A DNA stretch of 32,575 nt from JABDOU01 sp041609995 (GCA_041609995.1 JBFIPU010000018.1:1-32575), one strand, 5' to 3'. Positions 24,666 through 32,528 are shown, counted from the first letter of the stretch. The notes: a model not told the origin generated them from the sequence alone. Translations and numbers: made by a program.

Positions 24666-25490
24666 TCAGGTGCGTGATTCGGCCGAGGCCTCCTCCGACG
24701 TTGGTGATGATCTCCCGCTCCGGTTGGCATAGAACCAGGCGGCGGTCCCTCCGATGGCAATCACGATGGCGATCCACCCGTTGCGGCTGAGGCCGGCCAG
24801 CCGGAAACTGGTGTCGATGCGCAGCAACTCCATTCCGAATCGAATCACTCCATAGCCGGCGAGGTAGATGAAAAACAGGCTGCCCCTCCGATGGTCGAAG
24901 CGCTTGTCCACCCACAGAATGAACGCCACCAACATGAGGTTCAACACCGACTCGTACAGAAAAGTGGGATGGAACGTCTCGAACTCGGTGAAACCGGCGA
25001 CCCGATGTTCGGGTGCGATTTCCAGTCCCCAGGGGAGGTCGGTCGGCTTTCCATACAGTTCCTGGTTGAAGTAGTTGCCCCACCGCCCGATCGCCTGGGC
25101 CAGTGGCAGGGCCGGGGCAATCGCATCCGCCCCGTCCGGAACCGACATCTGGCCTCTCCGGAGCAGATAGATGATCATGGCGGCCCCGGCGGTGAGCCCA
25201 CCGAAAAACGCCAGGCCCCCTTCCCAGATCATGAATGCCCGGTACCAGGGATCCATTTGGTCGAGGTGGGTGAGGACGTAGCCCACCCGGGCGCCCAGCA
25301 CCCCGGCAATCACGCCGGCGATGGCGATCTTTTCGATTCTCGAGCCGTCGCCCCCCCGCTTCTCGAATCTCGAACGCAACATCACGATGGCGGCGATCAC
25401 GCCCAATGCGATGCAGATGCCGTAGATGTTGAAGCGGAACGGGCCGATGTCGAGCCCGTTGAACGAGGGGGATGGTATCGAGGCGATCAC
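24666..25490 (-). CDS. lgt: Lgt, prolipoprotein diacylglyceryl transferase
   Basis: A 274-residue polytopic membrane enzyme that moves diacylglycerol from phosphatidylglycerol to the lipobox cysteine, the first step of lipoprotein maturation. It shows the family core GRWGNYFNQELYG (135-147), containing the essential Arg of the Lgt signature, plus HPTFLYES (near 183) and the N-terminal IYGICIALGVIAAI. The loop that is FHGG in E. coli reads AFFGGLTAG here, so the histidine is not conserved, as in many high-GC species. The start is GTG at 25490 with no strong ribosome site. It lies 77 bases after the amino-acid transporter ATPase gene on the same strand. The two binding lipoproteins in this window are expected substrates. 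Confidence 0.95.
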   Translation of the reverse strand: MIASIPSPSFNGLDIGPFRFNIYGICIALGVIAAIVMLRSRFEKRGGDGSRIEKIAIAGVIAGVLGARVGYVLTHLDQMDPWYRAFMIWEGGLAFFGGLTAGAAMIIYLLRRGQMSVPDGADAIAPALPLAQAIGRWGNYFNQELYGKPTDLPWGLEIAPEHRVAGFTEFETFHPTFLYESVLNLMLVAFILWVDKRFDHRRGSLFFIYLAGYGVIRFGMELLRIDTSFRLAGLSRNGWIAIVIAIGGTAAWFYANRSGRSSPTSEEASAESRT

Positions 25491-25567
25491 GGAGTCGATG
25501 CTAACGACGGCAACCGGCTAGTTCACGGAAGCGAGGCGTCGGGCCCGCACCTTCGCACGCCGGACGG

Positions 25568-26311
25568 CTACAGGATCTGGCTCAGGAAGAGCTTGGTGCG
25601 GTCGTGCTGGGGATTGGTGAAGAAGTGCTCGGGGGTACCCTCCTCCACGATCGTCCCGTAGTCGAAGAACAGCACCCGGTCGGCGACCTCGCGGGCAAAA
25701 CCCATCTCGTGGGTCACGACCACCATGGTCATGCCCGACTCCGCCAGCTCCTTCATCACGTCGAGCACCTCTTTGATCATCTCCGGATCTAGCGCAGACG
25801 TCGGCTCGTCAAAGAGCATGATCTTGGGCTCCATCGCCAATGCCCGGGCGATGGCGACGCGCTGCTGCTGACCACCCGAAAGCTGGCCCGGATACTTATG
25901 CGCCTGCTCCGGGATTCCGACGCGCTCCAGCAGCTTCATGGCCAGGTCTTCGGCTTCGTCCTTCGGCCGCTTGCGGACCCAGATCGGCGCCAGCGTGATG
26001 TTGTCCATGATCGTCAGATGAGGGAACAGGTTGAACTGCTGGAAGACCATGCCGACCTCGGAACGGATTTGTTCGATGTTTCGCAGATCGTTGGTCATCA
26101 AGACACCGTCGACCTCGATAACCCCCTCCTGGTGCTGCTCGAGTCGATTGATACAACGGATAAAGGTCGACTTGCCAGAACCTGAGGGCCCGATGACGAC
26201 TACGACCTCCCGCTCTTTGACCGTGGTGGTCACGCCGGTCAGAGCCTGGAAGTCGCCAAACCACTTCTTCACGCCGTCACAGACGATGATGTCCTTTTCA
26301 CCAATGGCCAT
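25568..26311 (-). CDS. aapP: Amino-acid ABC transporter ATPase, AapP/GlnQ type
   Basis: A 247-residue cytoplasmic ATPase that powers the AapQ/AapM permease pair. Walker A GPSGSGKST (41-49), Q-loop VFQQFNLFPHLT, signature LSGGQQQRVAIARAL, Walker B IMLFDEPTSALDP and H-loop VVVTHEMGFAREVADRV are all intact. The polar amino-acid ABC subfamily is clear from QQFNLFPHLT and GTIVEEGTPEHFF. It follows AapM by only 3 bases, making the usual J-Q-M-P order. Rhizobial AapJQMP imports a wide range of L-amino acids; the range here is unknown. Confidence 0.92.
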   Translation of the reverse strand: MAIGEKDIIVCDGVKKWFGDFQALTGVTTTVKEREVVVVIGPSGSGKSTFIRCINRLEQHQEGVIEVDGVLMTNDLRNIEQIRSEVGMVFQQFNLFPHLTIMDNITLAPIWVRKRPKDEAEDLAMKLLERVGIPEQAHKYPGQLSGGQQQRVAIARALAMEPKIMLFDEPTSALDPEMIKEVLDVMKELAESGMTMVVVTHEMGFAREVADRVLFFDYGTIVEEGTPEHFFTNPQHDRTKLFLSQIL

Positions 26312-26314
26312 GGC

Positions 26315-28111
26315 TTACCTTTCGCCGACTCCGAGATTCTTTTCAATGCGCTGGCTCAAGCGGGAGAACACATATGTGAAGATCCAGTAGACGAGAGCCA
26401 CGAACACGAGGTTTTCTTTGATCGAGCCGAGGAAGTTGAACGGCTGGCTCTGGTTCGGAACGACGTTCTTGGCGATCAAGAGGATGTCGAACAGGCCGAC
26501 GATGGCAACCAGGGACGTGTCCTTGAAGGTGGCGATGACCTGGCCGACGAGCGCCGGAATCACCGCCCGCAGCGCCTGGGGCAGGGTGATGAATGCGGTC
26601 CGCTGAACGGTCGACATCCCCAATGCGTTGGAGGCCTCGTTTTGACCCTTTGAGACCGCCTGCAGGCCACCTCGCACGTTCTCCGCCAGATAGGCCGCGG
26701 AAAAGAACGTGAAGAACAAGAGAACCTTGACCACGTCCTCGAACTCGACCCCCTCGGGGAACAGGAACGGGAACACGACCACCGACATCAGCAGCCAGGT
26801 GATCAGCGGCACCCCCCGCACGACCTCGATGTAGATCGTGGCCAGCACGCGGAAGATGGGAAGCGTTGAAGTCCTCGCCAAGGCCAGCGTGACACCGATT
26901 GGGAACGACAGCGCCACGGCACCGATCGCCAACAACCAGGTGACCATGAAACCGCCGAAGGGGACGGCACTCTGGGTCTGGACGACAGAGGTTCCGACCG
27001 CCAGCAGCATCAAGTACACGATGACGAGGACGGCGCCCAGGTAGATCAACACGTACCGCCACTTGTTGCCCCCACTCCCCCCGAACGTTGGGGCGGCCAG
27101 CGCGAAGGCGGCGAGCACGAGAAGCAGCAGCCGCACGACAATCAGGGTAGGGAACGCCCACGCCGCCAACGCCGCCACCAGCAGTGCCCCCGAGATGAGG
27201 CGCCCGGTCTCGCCGAGGTTGAGATTGACAAGCGCGTAGATGATGACGCCCCCGACCACGGCAAACGCCACGCCGTACAACGCGTACTCGCCCACGCTCC
27301 GGAAATTGACCCCGCGGAGGAGATGGAGAAAGATCACCGGGTAGCTGAGGGCCCAGGCACCGACCAGCAAGGGCCGCATCAACCGGAGACCACGAACACG
27401 GGTGCCGAGCCCATAGCCGACAAAGCCGGCGATGAGGATCCACAACCACGGGAGCCGGGTCGTGTTCGCCAGTGGTTCCACCGTTGCAGCCCGGATCCCG
27501 GTTTCGGGGTCCGGCACCGGGACCTGCAGCACCCACAGCGAGGCAACGGCTCCGATCGCCAACCCGGCTGCTACGGCCAGCGAGGGGATGTTGTCCACCT
27601 TGGCGCGATCTCCCATCATCCTGCGAACCAGGTACGCCACGCCCACGACGCCGGCCCCCACCGCAGCCCAGGTCAGGCGCATGGAGGCCGGGAAGTCGGC
27701 CAGCAGGCCGGCGGCGAGCAAGAAGCCTCCCACTCCCATGGCAGAGGTGGTCAGCTTGTTGGCCGACGTGCGGCCACCCACGCGCCACACGGCCAGCGAG
27801 AGGGTGGTCAGCACCACTACCGCCCCGACCGCCGTCCAAACCCGCCACATGTGCTGATCGGGGTACGCCTGAACCATCAGGAGGCGCAAGTTGGTGGTCA
27901 CGGCCTGCCAGATTCGTTCCGGGTTGACGAGGAATCCGAAGAAGCCTCGGATGGAAGCGGCCGCCAACAGGACGCCCACGATGGTGAGCACGACGCTGAA
28001 TGGCGTCGAGAACAGGTTGTCCTTCATCCATACGACCGCCCCTTTGGGGGGCGGCTCCGGGGCGATCTCCGCCGCCGGAAGGTCGGGCAGAATGATCTTG
28101 CCGTCAGCCAT
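26315..28111 (-). CDS. aapM: Amino-acid ABC transporter permease, AapM type, enlarged
   Basis: A 598-residue permease. The conserved MetI-type core is at the C-terminus (about residues 390-598), with the EAA loop SKGQNEASNALGMSTVQRTA and PQALRAVIPALVGQ. The first ~385 residues hold about ten further hydrophobic helices (for example VVLTTLSLAVWRVGGRTSAN and AAGLAIGAVASLWVLQ); Rhizobium AapM is about 384 residues in total, so this protein is roughly 200 longer. I chose the ATG at 28111 because it overlaps the aapQ stop (TGATG) and starts MADGKIILPDLPAAEIAP; longer in-frame starts lie inside aapQ. What the extra helices do is unknown. Confidence 0.88.
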   Translation of the reverse strand: MADGKIILPDLPAAEIAPEPPPKGAVVWMKDNLFSTPFSVVLTIVGVLLAAASIRGFFGFLVNPERIWQAVTTNLRLLMVQAYPDQHMWRVWTAVGAVVVLTTLSLAVWRVGGRTSANKLTTSAMGVGGFLLAAGLLADFPASMRLTWAAVGAGVVGVAYLVRRMMGDRAKVDNIPSLAVAAGLAIGAVASLWVLQVPVPDPETGIRAATVEPLANTTRLPWLWILIAGFVGYGLGTRVRGLRLMRPLLVGAWALSYPVIFLHLLRGVNFRSVGEYALYGVAFAVVGGVIIYALVNLNLGETGRLISGALLVAALAAWAFPTLIVVRLLLLVLAAFALAAPTFGGSGGNKWRYVLIYLGAVLVIVYLMLLAVGTSVVQTQSAVPFGGFMVTWLLAIGAVALSFPIGVTLALARTSTLPIFRVLATIYIEVVRGVPLITWLLMSVVVFPFLFPEGVEFEDVVKVLLFFTFFSAAYLAENVRGGLQAVSKGQNEASNALGMSTVQRTAFITLPQALRAVIPALVGQVIATFKDTSLVAIVGLFDILLIAKNVVPNQSQPFNFLGSIKENLVFVALVYWIFTYVFSRLSQRIEKNLGVGER

Positions 28112-29817
28112 CAGCGCTCCACCAGTTTGAGTCGTCGATTGGCGAAGTTGACGATCGAGCTCAAGATGAGGCTCCCCGTCAGGTAGAAGGCCATCCAAAG
28201 GCTCACCACCGGCACGGTCTGGCCGGTCTGGTTGTAGATGGTCTGGCCAACCATCACGATGTCGCTGAAGGCGACCGCGATGCCGAGTGAGGTGTTCTTG
28301 AACAGGTTGAGGTACTGGTTGCCGATCGGCGGCAGCACGATCCGGAAGGCCTGGGGCAAAACGATGAACCGGTAGAGCTGGAAGCGGCTGAGGCCGAGGG
28401 CGTTGCCGGCCTCGGTTTGCCCCCGTGAGACGGCCAGCACACCACCTCGCACGATTTCGGCGATGAAGGAGGCGGTATACAACGTGACGCCGACCCACAA
28501 AGCGAAGAAGCCAGGGGTGATGACGAGGCTTTCTTGCGACAGCTGCACGAAGCCGGCGCCACGTACGTCGACGGTGGGCGGGGCGTAGCGGAAGGGAGCG
28601 GCGACGTTGGTCGAGTCGAACTTGGGGGCGAGGAAGTGGAAGAACGCCGAGGCGGCATTGATGATCGTCTCACCGATCGCCTCGATCCCTACCAGGATGC
28701 CGATGAGCGTCACGCCGGCCCCGACTGCGAAGATCACCCGGAAGTAGTCATCGTCCACCAGACCGGAGACGAGCGTGCGGGGCGCCACCCAATCGATCAG
28801 GTATTTGAGACCGACGACGAGGACCGCAATCACCGCGCCGAGGGAGAGCCAGAAGGGGCCTCCCTCCAGCCCGCCGGCCAATGCCAGAAAGCCACCGACG
28901 ACGGCAAGTGCAATCAGTAGCGCAGCGGCGAACAACCCAAAGACCGCCCGGTTGTTCATCTGGGGAGCGTCGCCGGCTCGCAGTCCGCGGAAGAAGCGCA
29001 TGATCCACCAGCCGACTCCCGCCACCACCAGGACCAGCAGCATGAGGCGGATCACGATGGCGGGAATGGCAGCGATTCCATCGCCGATGGCGTTCAAGAT
29101 GCCGCCCAGGAATGCAAAGAGCGGGTGGGCGAACCAGCCGATCAGGCCGGCCACCAAGATCGTGCCGACTGCCCAGCTGATGGCATAGGTCTCCCTCCCC
29201 TCGTCCTCCTTGATGTGCATGCGCCAGCGGTAGACGAATCGGGCGGCGATGAAACCGATGATGACGAACACCAGCCACTGGTAGAACCCCTGGTCGGGGA
29301 ACAACCAGGGCACAGTGATGCCTTTGGCCGACGTGAACCAGAACGCATACGTGCCGATGTGTTCATCCGTGAGCGCTTTCAGCTGCTGGATGATGGCTCC
29401 CCAGAAGATGATCTGGACGAGCAGCGGAATGTTGCGGATGATCTCGATGTAGACCGTGGCGATCTTGTTGATGATCCAGTTGTGCGACAAGCGGGCGACG
29501 CCGATGATCGTGCCCAAGATGGTTGCCACCACGATGCCACTGATCGTGATGCGGAGGGTGTTGACCAACCCGAGGTAGAGAGCGCGGGCCCCGGTGTCGG
29601 GCTCGAGCGGGATCCCTTCCCGGAACGAGACGCCGGTGGGATCGGACAGGAACTTGTAGGAGTAGGTCAGACCACGGTCGGCAAAGTTGTCCAGGGACTG
29701 GGCGCCGAGCGTGACAAAAAGAAACACCAGACCGACCAGCACTGCGATTTGAGCCGCCCATTTGAGGACGGTTGCATTGCGCCAGTTCGGGGGTCGCTGG
29801 TGCTGTTCTATTGCCAC
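28111..29817 (-). CDS. aapQ: Amino-acid ABC transporter permease, AapQ type, enlarged
   Basis: A 568-residue permease. It starts with a membrane helix (AAQIAVLVGLVFLFVTLGAQ), then a permease-type half (ALYLGLVNTLRITISGIVVA, YIEIIRNIPLLVQIIFWGA), then a long inserted region of about 250 residues with further helices, and the permease core with EAA loop VSRGQTEAGNALGLSRFQLY and LPQAFRIVLPPIGNQYLN. Rhizobium AapQ is about 400 residues, so the insert accounts for the extra size. The GTG start at 29817 has no clear ribosome site; no better start is nearby. The gap to aapJ holds a very stable hairpin. The stop overlaps the aapM ATG. Confidence 0.87.
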   Translation of the reverse strand: MAIEQHQRPPNWRNATVLKWAAQIAVLVGLVFLFVTLGAQSLDNFADRGLTYSYKFLSDPTGVSFREGIPLEPDTGARALYLGLVNTLRITISGIVVATILGTIIGVARLSHNWIINKIATVYIEIIRNIPLLVQIIFWGAIIQQLKALTDEHIGTYAFWFTSAKGITVPWLFPDQGFYQWLVFVIIGFIAARFVYRWRMHIKEDEGRETYAISWAVGTILVAGLIGWFAHPLFAFLGGILNAIGDGIAAIPAIVIRLMLLVLVVAGVGWWIMRFFRGLRAGDAPQMNNRAVFGLFAAALLIALAVVGGFLALAGGLEGGPFWLSLGAVIAVLVVGLKYLIDWVAPRTLVSGLVDDDYFRVIFAVGAGVTLIGILVGIEAIGETIINAASAFFHFLAPKFDSTNVAAPFRYAPPTVDVRGAGFVQLSQESLVITPGFFALWVGVTLYTASFIAEIVRGGVLAVSRGQTEAGNALGLSRFQLYRFIVLPQAFRIVLPPIGNQYLNLFKNTSLGIAVAFSDIVMVGQTIYNQTGQTVPVVSLWMAFYLTGSLILSSIVNFANRRLKLVER

Positions 29818-29855
29818 GTGTTAGCCAATCGTGGAGTGTCTTTCGTGTTGTGTGT

Positions 29856-29893
29856 GAGGGGCGGGGAGGGTGCGTGCACCCTCCCCGCCTCTC
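29856..29893 (-). ncRNA. Intercistronic hairpin between aapJ and aapQ
   Basis: A perfect 14-bp GC-rich stem (29860-29873 with 29876-29889) that extends to 18 pairs with one G-U wobble (29856-29893). The perfect halves are separated by only two bases, so the innermost pairs must open to form the loop. On the minus strand it has no T tract, so full termination is unlikely. In binding-protein operons a hairpin here commonly stabilises the upstream message and lowers downstream expression, giving more binding protein than permease; that role is inferred. Confidence 0.75.
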
Positions 29894-29901
29894 GTCAGTT
29901 G

Positions 29902-31059
29902 TTAACGGGCAGGTGGGGCGTAGATCTGACCGCCATCCACGAAGGACGCATTCAGCGAACCCTCACGGGTGAGCCCAACCGGGTTCAGGTTGCGGCTGTA
30001 GATCTCGTCGTAGTTACCAACCTGCTTGACGACCTGATAGAACGCATCGGCCGGCAAGTTCATCGCCGACTGGACCTCTCCCTCGAGGCCGAACAGACGG
30101 CCCGCCTCGGGATCGATATCACGATTGTCGTCGATGTTGGCGCTCGTCACGCCCTTCTCGTCGGCAATGATCGTTGCGTAGATCGTCCAGTTGATGACGT
30201 CGGCCCAGGCCGAGTCGTTCTGACGGTAGGCCGGTCCGAGTGGCTCCTTGGAGATCGGAGCGGACGGGAAGATCACCCATTCCGCCGCGCCGGGGGTGCC
30301 GGCAGCCGTCTCGGTGGCCTTGTTCCCAACGAGGCCGGAACCGTCGGTGGTCACCAGGTCACAGGTGCCTTCCTTGAACTTCTCCATGGCCTCCGGGAAC
30401 GTCTCGACTGCCTCGACGACGATCTCGGCACCGCCGACCCTGGCCCATTCCACGATGTTCTTCTCCGTGGTGGTACCGGCGTTGGTGCAGAGAATGGCAC
30501 CGTCGACATCGGCCTGGCCGCTGTCCACGTTGAACCTGTCACCCGACCCCATCAGCTGCTGACCGTCGAAGTAGGTGGTCGGACCGAAGTCCAGGCCTAC
30601 GTCACTGTCACGGCTCTGGGTCCAGGTCGTGTTGCGGAACAACACGTCGATTTCACCGCTCTTCAGAACGTCGAAACGCTCGGCAGCAGTTGTCGAACGG
30701 AACTCCACAGCAGTCGAATCACCGAGAACCGCAGCGGCAACCGCCTTGCAGTAGTCGGCATCGAAGCCGGTGGCAGAACCATCGGGCTGGGTCTCCGAGA
30801 ACGCCACGGCGCTGCCGCTCACACCACAAATGAGTTTGCCGCGCTCTTTGACGACGTCGAGGGTGCTCTTACCTGCATCCTGACCTACGTCCGTGCCTCC
30901 GTCGGTACCACCGTCGGTTCCGTCGGTGCCGCCATCATCAGCCTGCGTCGTGACAGTGGTGTCGTCAGCCGCAGTCGTCTCCGTTGTTTCTTCAGTTCCA
31001 CCACAAGCCGCCGCTACCAGAGCGAGGACTACGAGGAGGAAGCTCAGTCTTTTTATCAT
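29902..31059 (-). CDS. aapJ: Amino-acid ABC transporter binding lipoprotein, AapJ type
   Basis: A 385-residue extracytoplasmic binding protein. Signal peptide MIKRLSFLLVVLALVAAACG with lipid-modified Cys19, then a long Thr/Asp/Gly-rich linker (about 20-65) containing repeated GTDGGTD. The family is clear: VVKERGKLICGVSGSAVAFS, ATGFDADYCKAVAAAVLGDS, and SGEIDVLFRNTTWTQSRDSD match the AapJ core. I chose the ATG at 31059, which begins at the signal peptide; the 15 residues upstream in frame are not signal-like. A GGAGG lies 11 bases before the ATG, a little far. Order aapJ-Q-M-P on the minus strand is the classical one. Confidence 0.92.
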   Translation of the reverse strand: MIKRLSFLLVVLALVAAACGGTEETTETTAADDTTVTTQADDGGTDGTDGGTDGGTDVGQDAGKSTLDVVKERGKLICGVSGSAVAFSETQPDGSATGFDADYCKAVAAAVLGDSTAVEFRSTTAAERFDVLKSGEIDVLFRNTTWTQSRDSDVGLDFGPTTYFDGQQLMGSGDRFNVDSGQADVDGAILCTNAGTTTEKNIVEWARVGGAEIVVEAVETFPEAMEKFKEGTCDLVTTDGSGLVGNKATETAAGTPGAAEWVIFPSAPISKEPLGPAYRQNDSAWADVINWTIYATIIADEKGVTSANIDDNRDIDPEAGRLFGLEGEVQSAMNLPADAFYQVVKQVGNYDEIYSRNLNPVGLTREGSLNASFVDGGQIYAPPAR

Positions 31060-31101
31060 GCCAGAAATTGCCTCCGTAGCACAGGAATCGCTTCCATTTG
31101 A

Positions 31102-31120
31102 CACGCCAGCGATTGGCGTG
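31102..31120 (-). promoter_or_regulatory. Perfect inverted repeat upstream of aapJ (candidate operator or leader hairpin)
   Basis: CACGCCA (31102-31108), 5-base spacer, TGGCGTG (31114-31120), 43 bases before the aapJ ATG. It could bind a regulator of amino-acid uptake or fold as a 5' leader hairpin. I could not place a convincing promoter around it (best guess TTGCCG-18-TAAGTT, weak). Confidence 0.4.
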
Positions 31121-31244
31121 CTGACCCAACTTAGTCAGAGTTTCGCGCTGTCGGCAAGCAGAGCATGCGCGCTCAGGAGAAAACCGGCAGTCCGTGTGGG
31201 CCGGAAGCCTTCAAGAAAGTTCGCGGTCGAAGGGGAAAGGCGGG

Positions 31245-31823
31245 TCAGACGCCCTGTGAGTGGATCATCAGGCGCCGGGGCCGGGCCTGATCGAGCTCCA
31301 CCAGCAACACCCGTTGCCACTGTCCGATGACGATCTCGCCACCAACAATCGGGACTGTCACCGAAGACGAACCCACGATCATCTGGCGGCAGTGCGAGTG
31401 CCCGTTGATGAACTCGTCCTCCTGCAGATTCTCGGTTCGCACCGAGTGGTCGTCATGCTCGTAATAGACGTCTGCCGGGATGGTCTGGTCCATGAGACGT
31501 CGGAAGTCGTTGATGAACCCCGTCTCGGATTCGTTCAGCACCAGGGTGGTCGTTGTGTGCGGTGTATGGAGCGTGACCTGCCCATGCTTCACGCCCGACC
31601 GGCCGACCGACTCGCGTACGACCTCGGTGAAATCGAAGAACTCCATGGCCTCCGAGGAGTCGAAGTGCACCACCTCGGTGAGAATGGGAGGCGTTTCCGA
31701 GCGGGCGAGAACCGTTGTGGTCCCCTCGGGCGTTCTGGTTGCTTGTCGAGCCGTCTGGCGTTCCACGGTGTAGTTCTCTGGTTCTCCTGCAAGGACCGGG
31801 GAAGAGTAATGCTCCGCAGACAT
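31245..31823 (-). CDS. YjbQ / UPF0047 family protein with N-terminal extension
   Basis: A 192-residue protein. The C-terminal ~140 residues are the UPF0047/YjbQ domain: TLHTPHTTTTLVLNESETGF, then GHSHCRQMIVGSSSVTVPI, then GQWQRVLLVELDQARPRR. These are the family's conserved His/Ser motifs. E. coli YjbQ has a weak thiamine-phosphate-synthase activity in vitro, but the main role is unsettled. About 48 residues precede the domain, which is longer than usual (typical length about 135-140). ATG at 31823 is preferred over TTG at 31826; AGGT lies about 5 bases upstream. It has its own strong promoter with a palindromic operator. Confidence 0.9.
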   Translation of the reverse strand: MSAEHYSSPVLAGEPENYTVERQTARQATRTPEGTTTVLARSETPPILTEVVHFDSSEAMEFFDFTEVVRESVGRSGVKHGQVTLHTPHTTTTLVLNESETGFINDFRRLMDQTIPADVYYEHDDHSVRTENLQEDEFINGHSHCRQMIVGSSSVTVPIVGGEIVIGQWQRVLLVELDQARPRRLMIHSQGV

Positions 31824-31966
31824 CAATACCTACTTTCGGGGCGACGTTCAGCACGTTGGCCCTGGACATGTCTTCGGCACGAGACCCCCGCCACAACAGC
31901 CGAATCACACGGGCATCGCGGCGGGGACTGTTCCTCTCGAGACGTTTGAGCGAGTGGTTTGAGCAT
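31823..31966 (-). CDS. Possible leaderless upstream ORF before yjbQ-like gene
   Basis: If the promoter at 31975-32002 is used, transcription should begin near 31968, two bases from an ATG at 31966. From there a 47-residue frame (MLKPLAQTSREEQSPPRCPC...) runs to a TGA that overlaps the yjbQ-like ATG (TGATG). Leaderless messages are common in actinobacteria. The peptide has three cysteines and many Arg but no known domain. The frame also stays open upstream of the ATG, as GC-rich DNA often does, so coding is doubtful. Confidence 0.22.
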   Translation of the reverse strand: MLKPLAQTSREEQSPPRCPCDSAVVAGVSCRRHVQGQRAERRPESRY

Positions 31967-32002
31967 ATGCTCAAATGATACCACGCCGGTACGGGGTGTC
32001 AA
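31958..32002 (-). promoter_or_regulatory. Strong promoter plus 18-bp perfect palindrome upstream of the yjbQ-like gene
   Basis: On the minus strand: TTGACA (-35, 6/6, 31997-32002), 16-base spacer, TATCAT (-10, 5/6, 31975-31980), followed at once by TTTGAGCATATGCTCAAA (31958-31975), a perfect 18-bp palindrome spanning the predicted start of transcription. This is the classic layout of a repressor operator. The half-site TTTGAGCAT is reminiscent of ArsR/SmtB-type sites, but the regulator is unknown and the spacing rules out a HAIR site. Confidence 0.72.
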
Positions 32003-32036
32003 CCGGGTGGCCACGCCCGGCCGCCCTCCAGGCCCG

Positions 32037-32465
32037 TCACGTCGGCCCACAACGCGAGCATCGACCGGTCACCCGCAGGTCGATGGCGTCCACCTCGAAT
32101 TGATGGTCGTCCCCCAGGTGACGGCGGATGTCGTCGACCATCGCCCCGCCGTGGTGCTGAACGTCGCCGCACGATGAGCACACCAGGTGAAATTGGTCGT
32201 CGGGGTGGGCGAGTTCCCACCGGCCCCCGCCGGAGCCTCCGAGGACCGACTCGCGGGCGAGATCGAGGCTCTCGAACAGGGCCAGGGACCGGTAGACGGA
32301 AGCCAGGTTGATGCTCGGTTCCCGGGTGGCGACCCGACGGGCGATCTCTTCCACGGTCAGGTGTCCGTGCCCGGCCGCCAGCACCTCCCAGACATGCCGC
32401 CGCGGCGGGGTCAGGCGGTAGCCCTCGGCCCGCAGGATGTCGCCGATGTCGGGCTCACTGGTCAT
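32037..32465 (-). CDS. Fur-family metal-responsive repressor, probably Nur-like (nickel)
   Basis: A 142-residue Fur-family protein: winged helix (IGDILRAEGYRLTPPRRHVW; VEEIARRVATREPSINLASV; YRSLALFESLDLARES) then dimerisation domain with metal/structural sites: HPDDQFHLVCSSCGDVQHH with CxxC at 96-99 and a second CxxC near the end (RCSRCG). I chose the ATG at 32465, which gives the usual length; earlier in-frame starts cross the inverted repeat. The gene is divergent from cbiM, and the site between them matches the Streptomyces Nur box, so nickel sensing is more likely than iron or zinc. I have not verified the nickel-specific ligands, and Zur remains possible. Confidence 0.85.
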   Translation of the reverse strand: MTSEPDIGDILRAEGYRLTPPRRHVWEVLAAGHGHLTVEEIARRVATREPSINLASVYRSLALFESLDLARESVLGGSGGGRWELAHPDDQFHLVCSSCGDVQHHGGAMVDDIRRHLGDDHQFEVDAIDLRVTGRCSRCGPT

Positions 32466-32474
32466 GCGATACAA

Positions 32475-32491
32475 TTGCGAACCATTCGCAA
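32475..32491. promoter_or_regulatory. Nur-box-like inverted repeat between the Fur-family gene and cbiM
   Basis: TTGCGAA (32475-32481), CCA, TTCGCAA (32485-32491): a perfect 7-3-7 inverted repeat. Read as 6-5-6 it is TTGCGA-N5-TCGCAA, matching the Nur box of Streptomyces coelicolor (tTGCaa-N5-ttGCAA) at all TTGC/GCAA positions. It lies 9 bases before the repressor ATG and 37 bases before the cbiM ATG, well placed to control both. A -10-like TACGAT (32493-32498) for cbiM lies next to it. Confidence 0.72.
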
Positions 32492-32528
32492 ATACGATAG
32501 CGTCCCGGGATCGGGCCATCGGAGAACG

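Noticed and set aside
29125..31101. Long plus-strand open frame (658 codons) opposite aapJ/aapQ
   Set aside because: It is the antisense shadow of two clear transporter genes; its translation has no known motif and crosses the intercistronic hairpin.
31958..31975. Palindrome TTTGAGCATATGCTCAAA as a second HAIR site
   Set aside because: Half-sites resemble TTGAG/CTCAA but they are only separated by 6 bases and arranged as a continuous palindrome, not CTTGAGT-N7-ACTCAAG.
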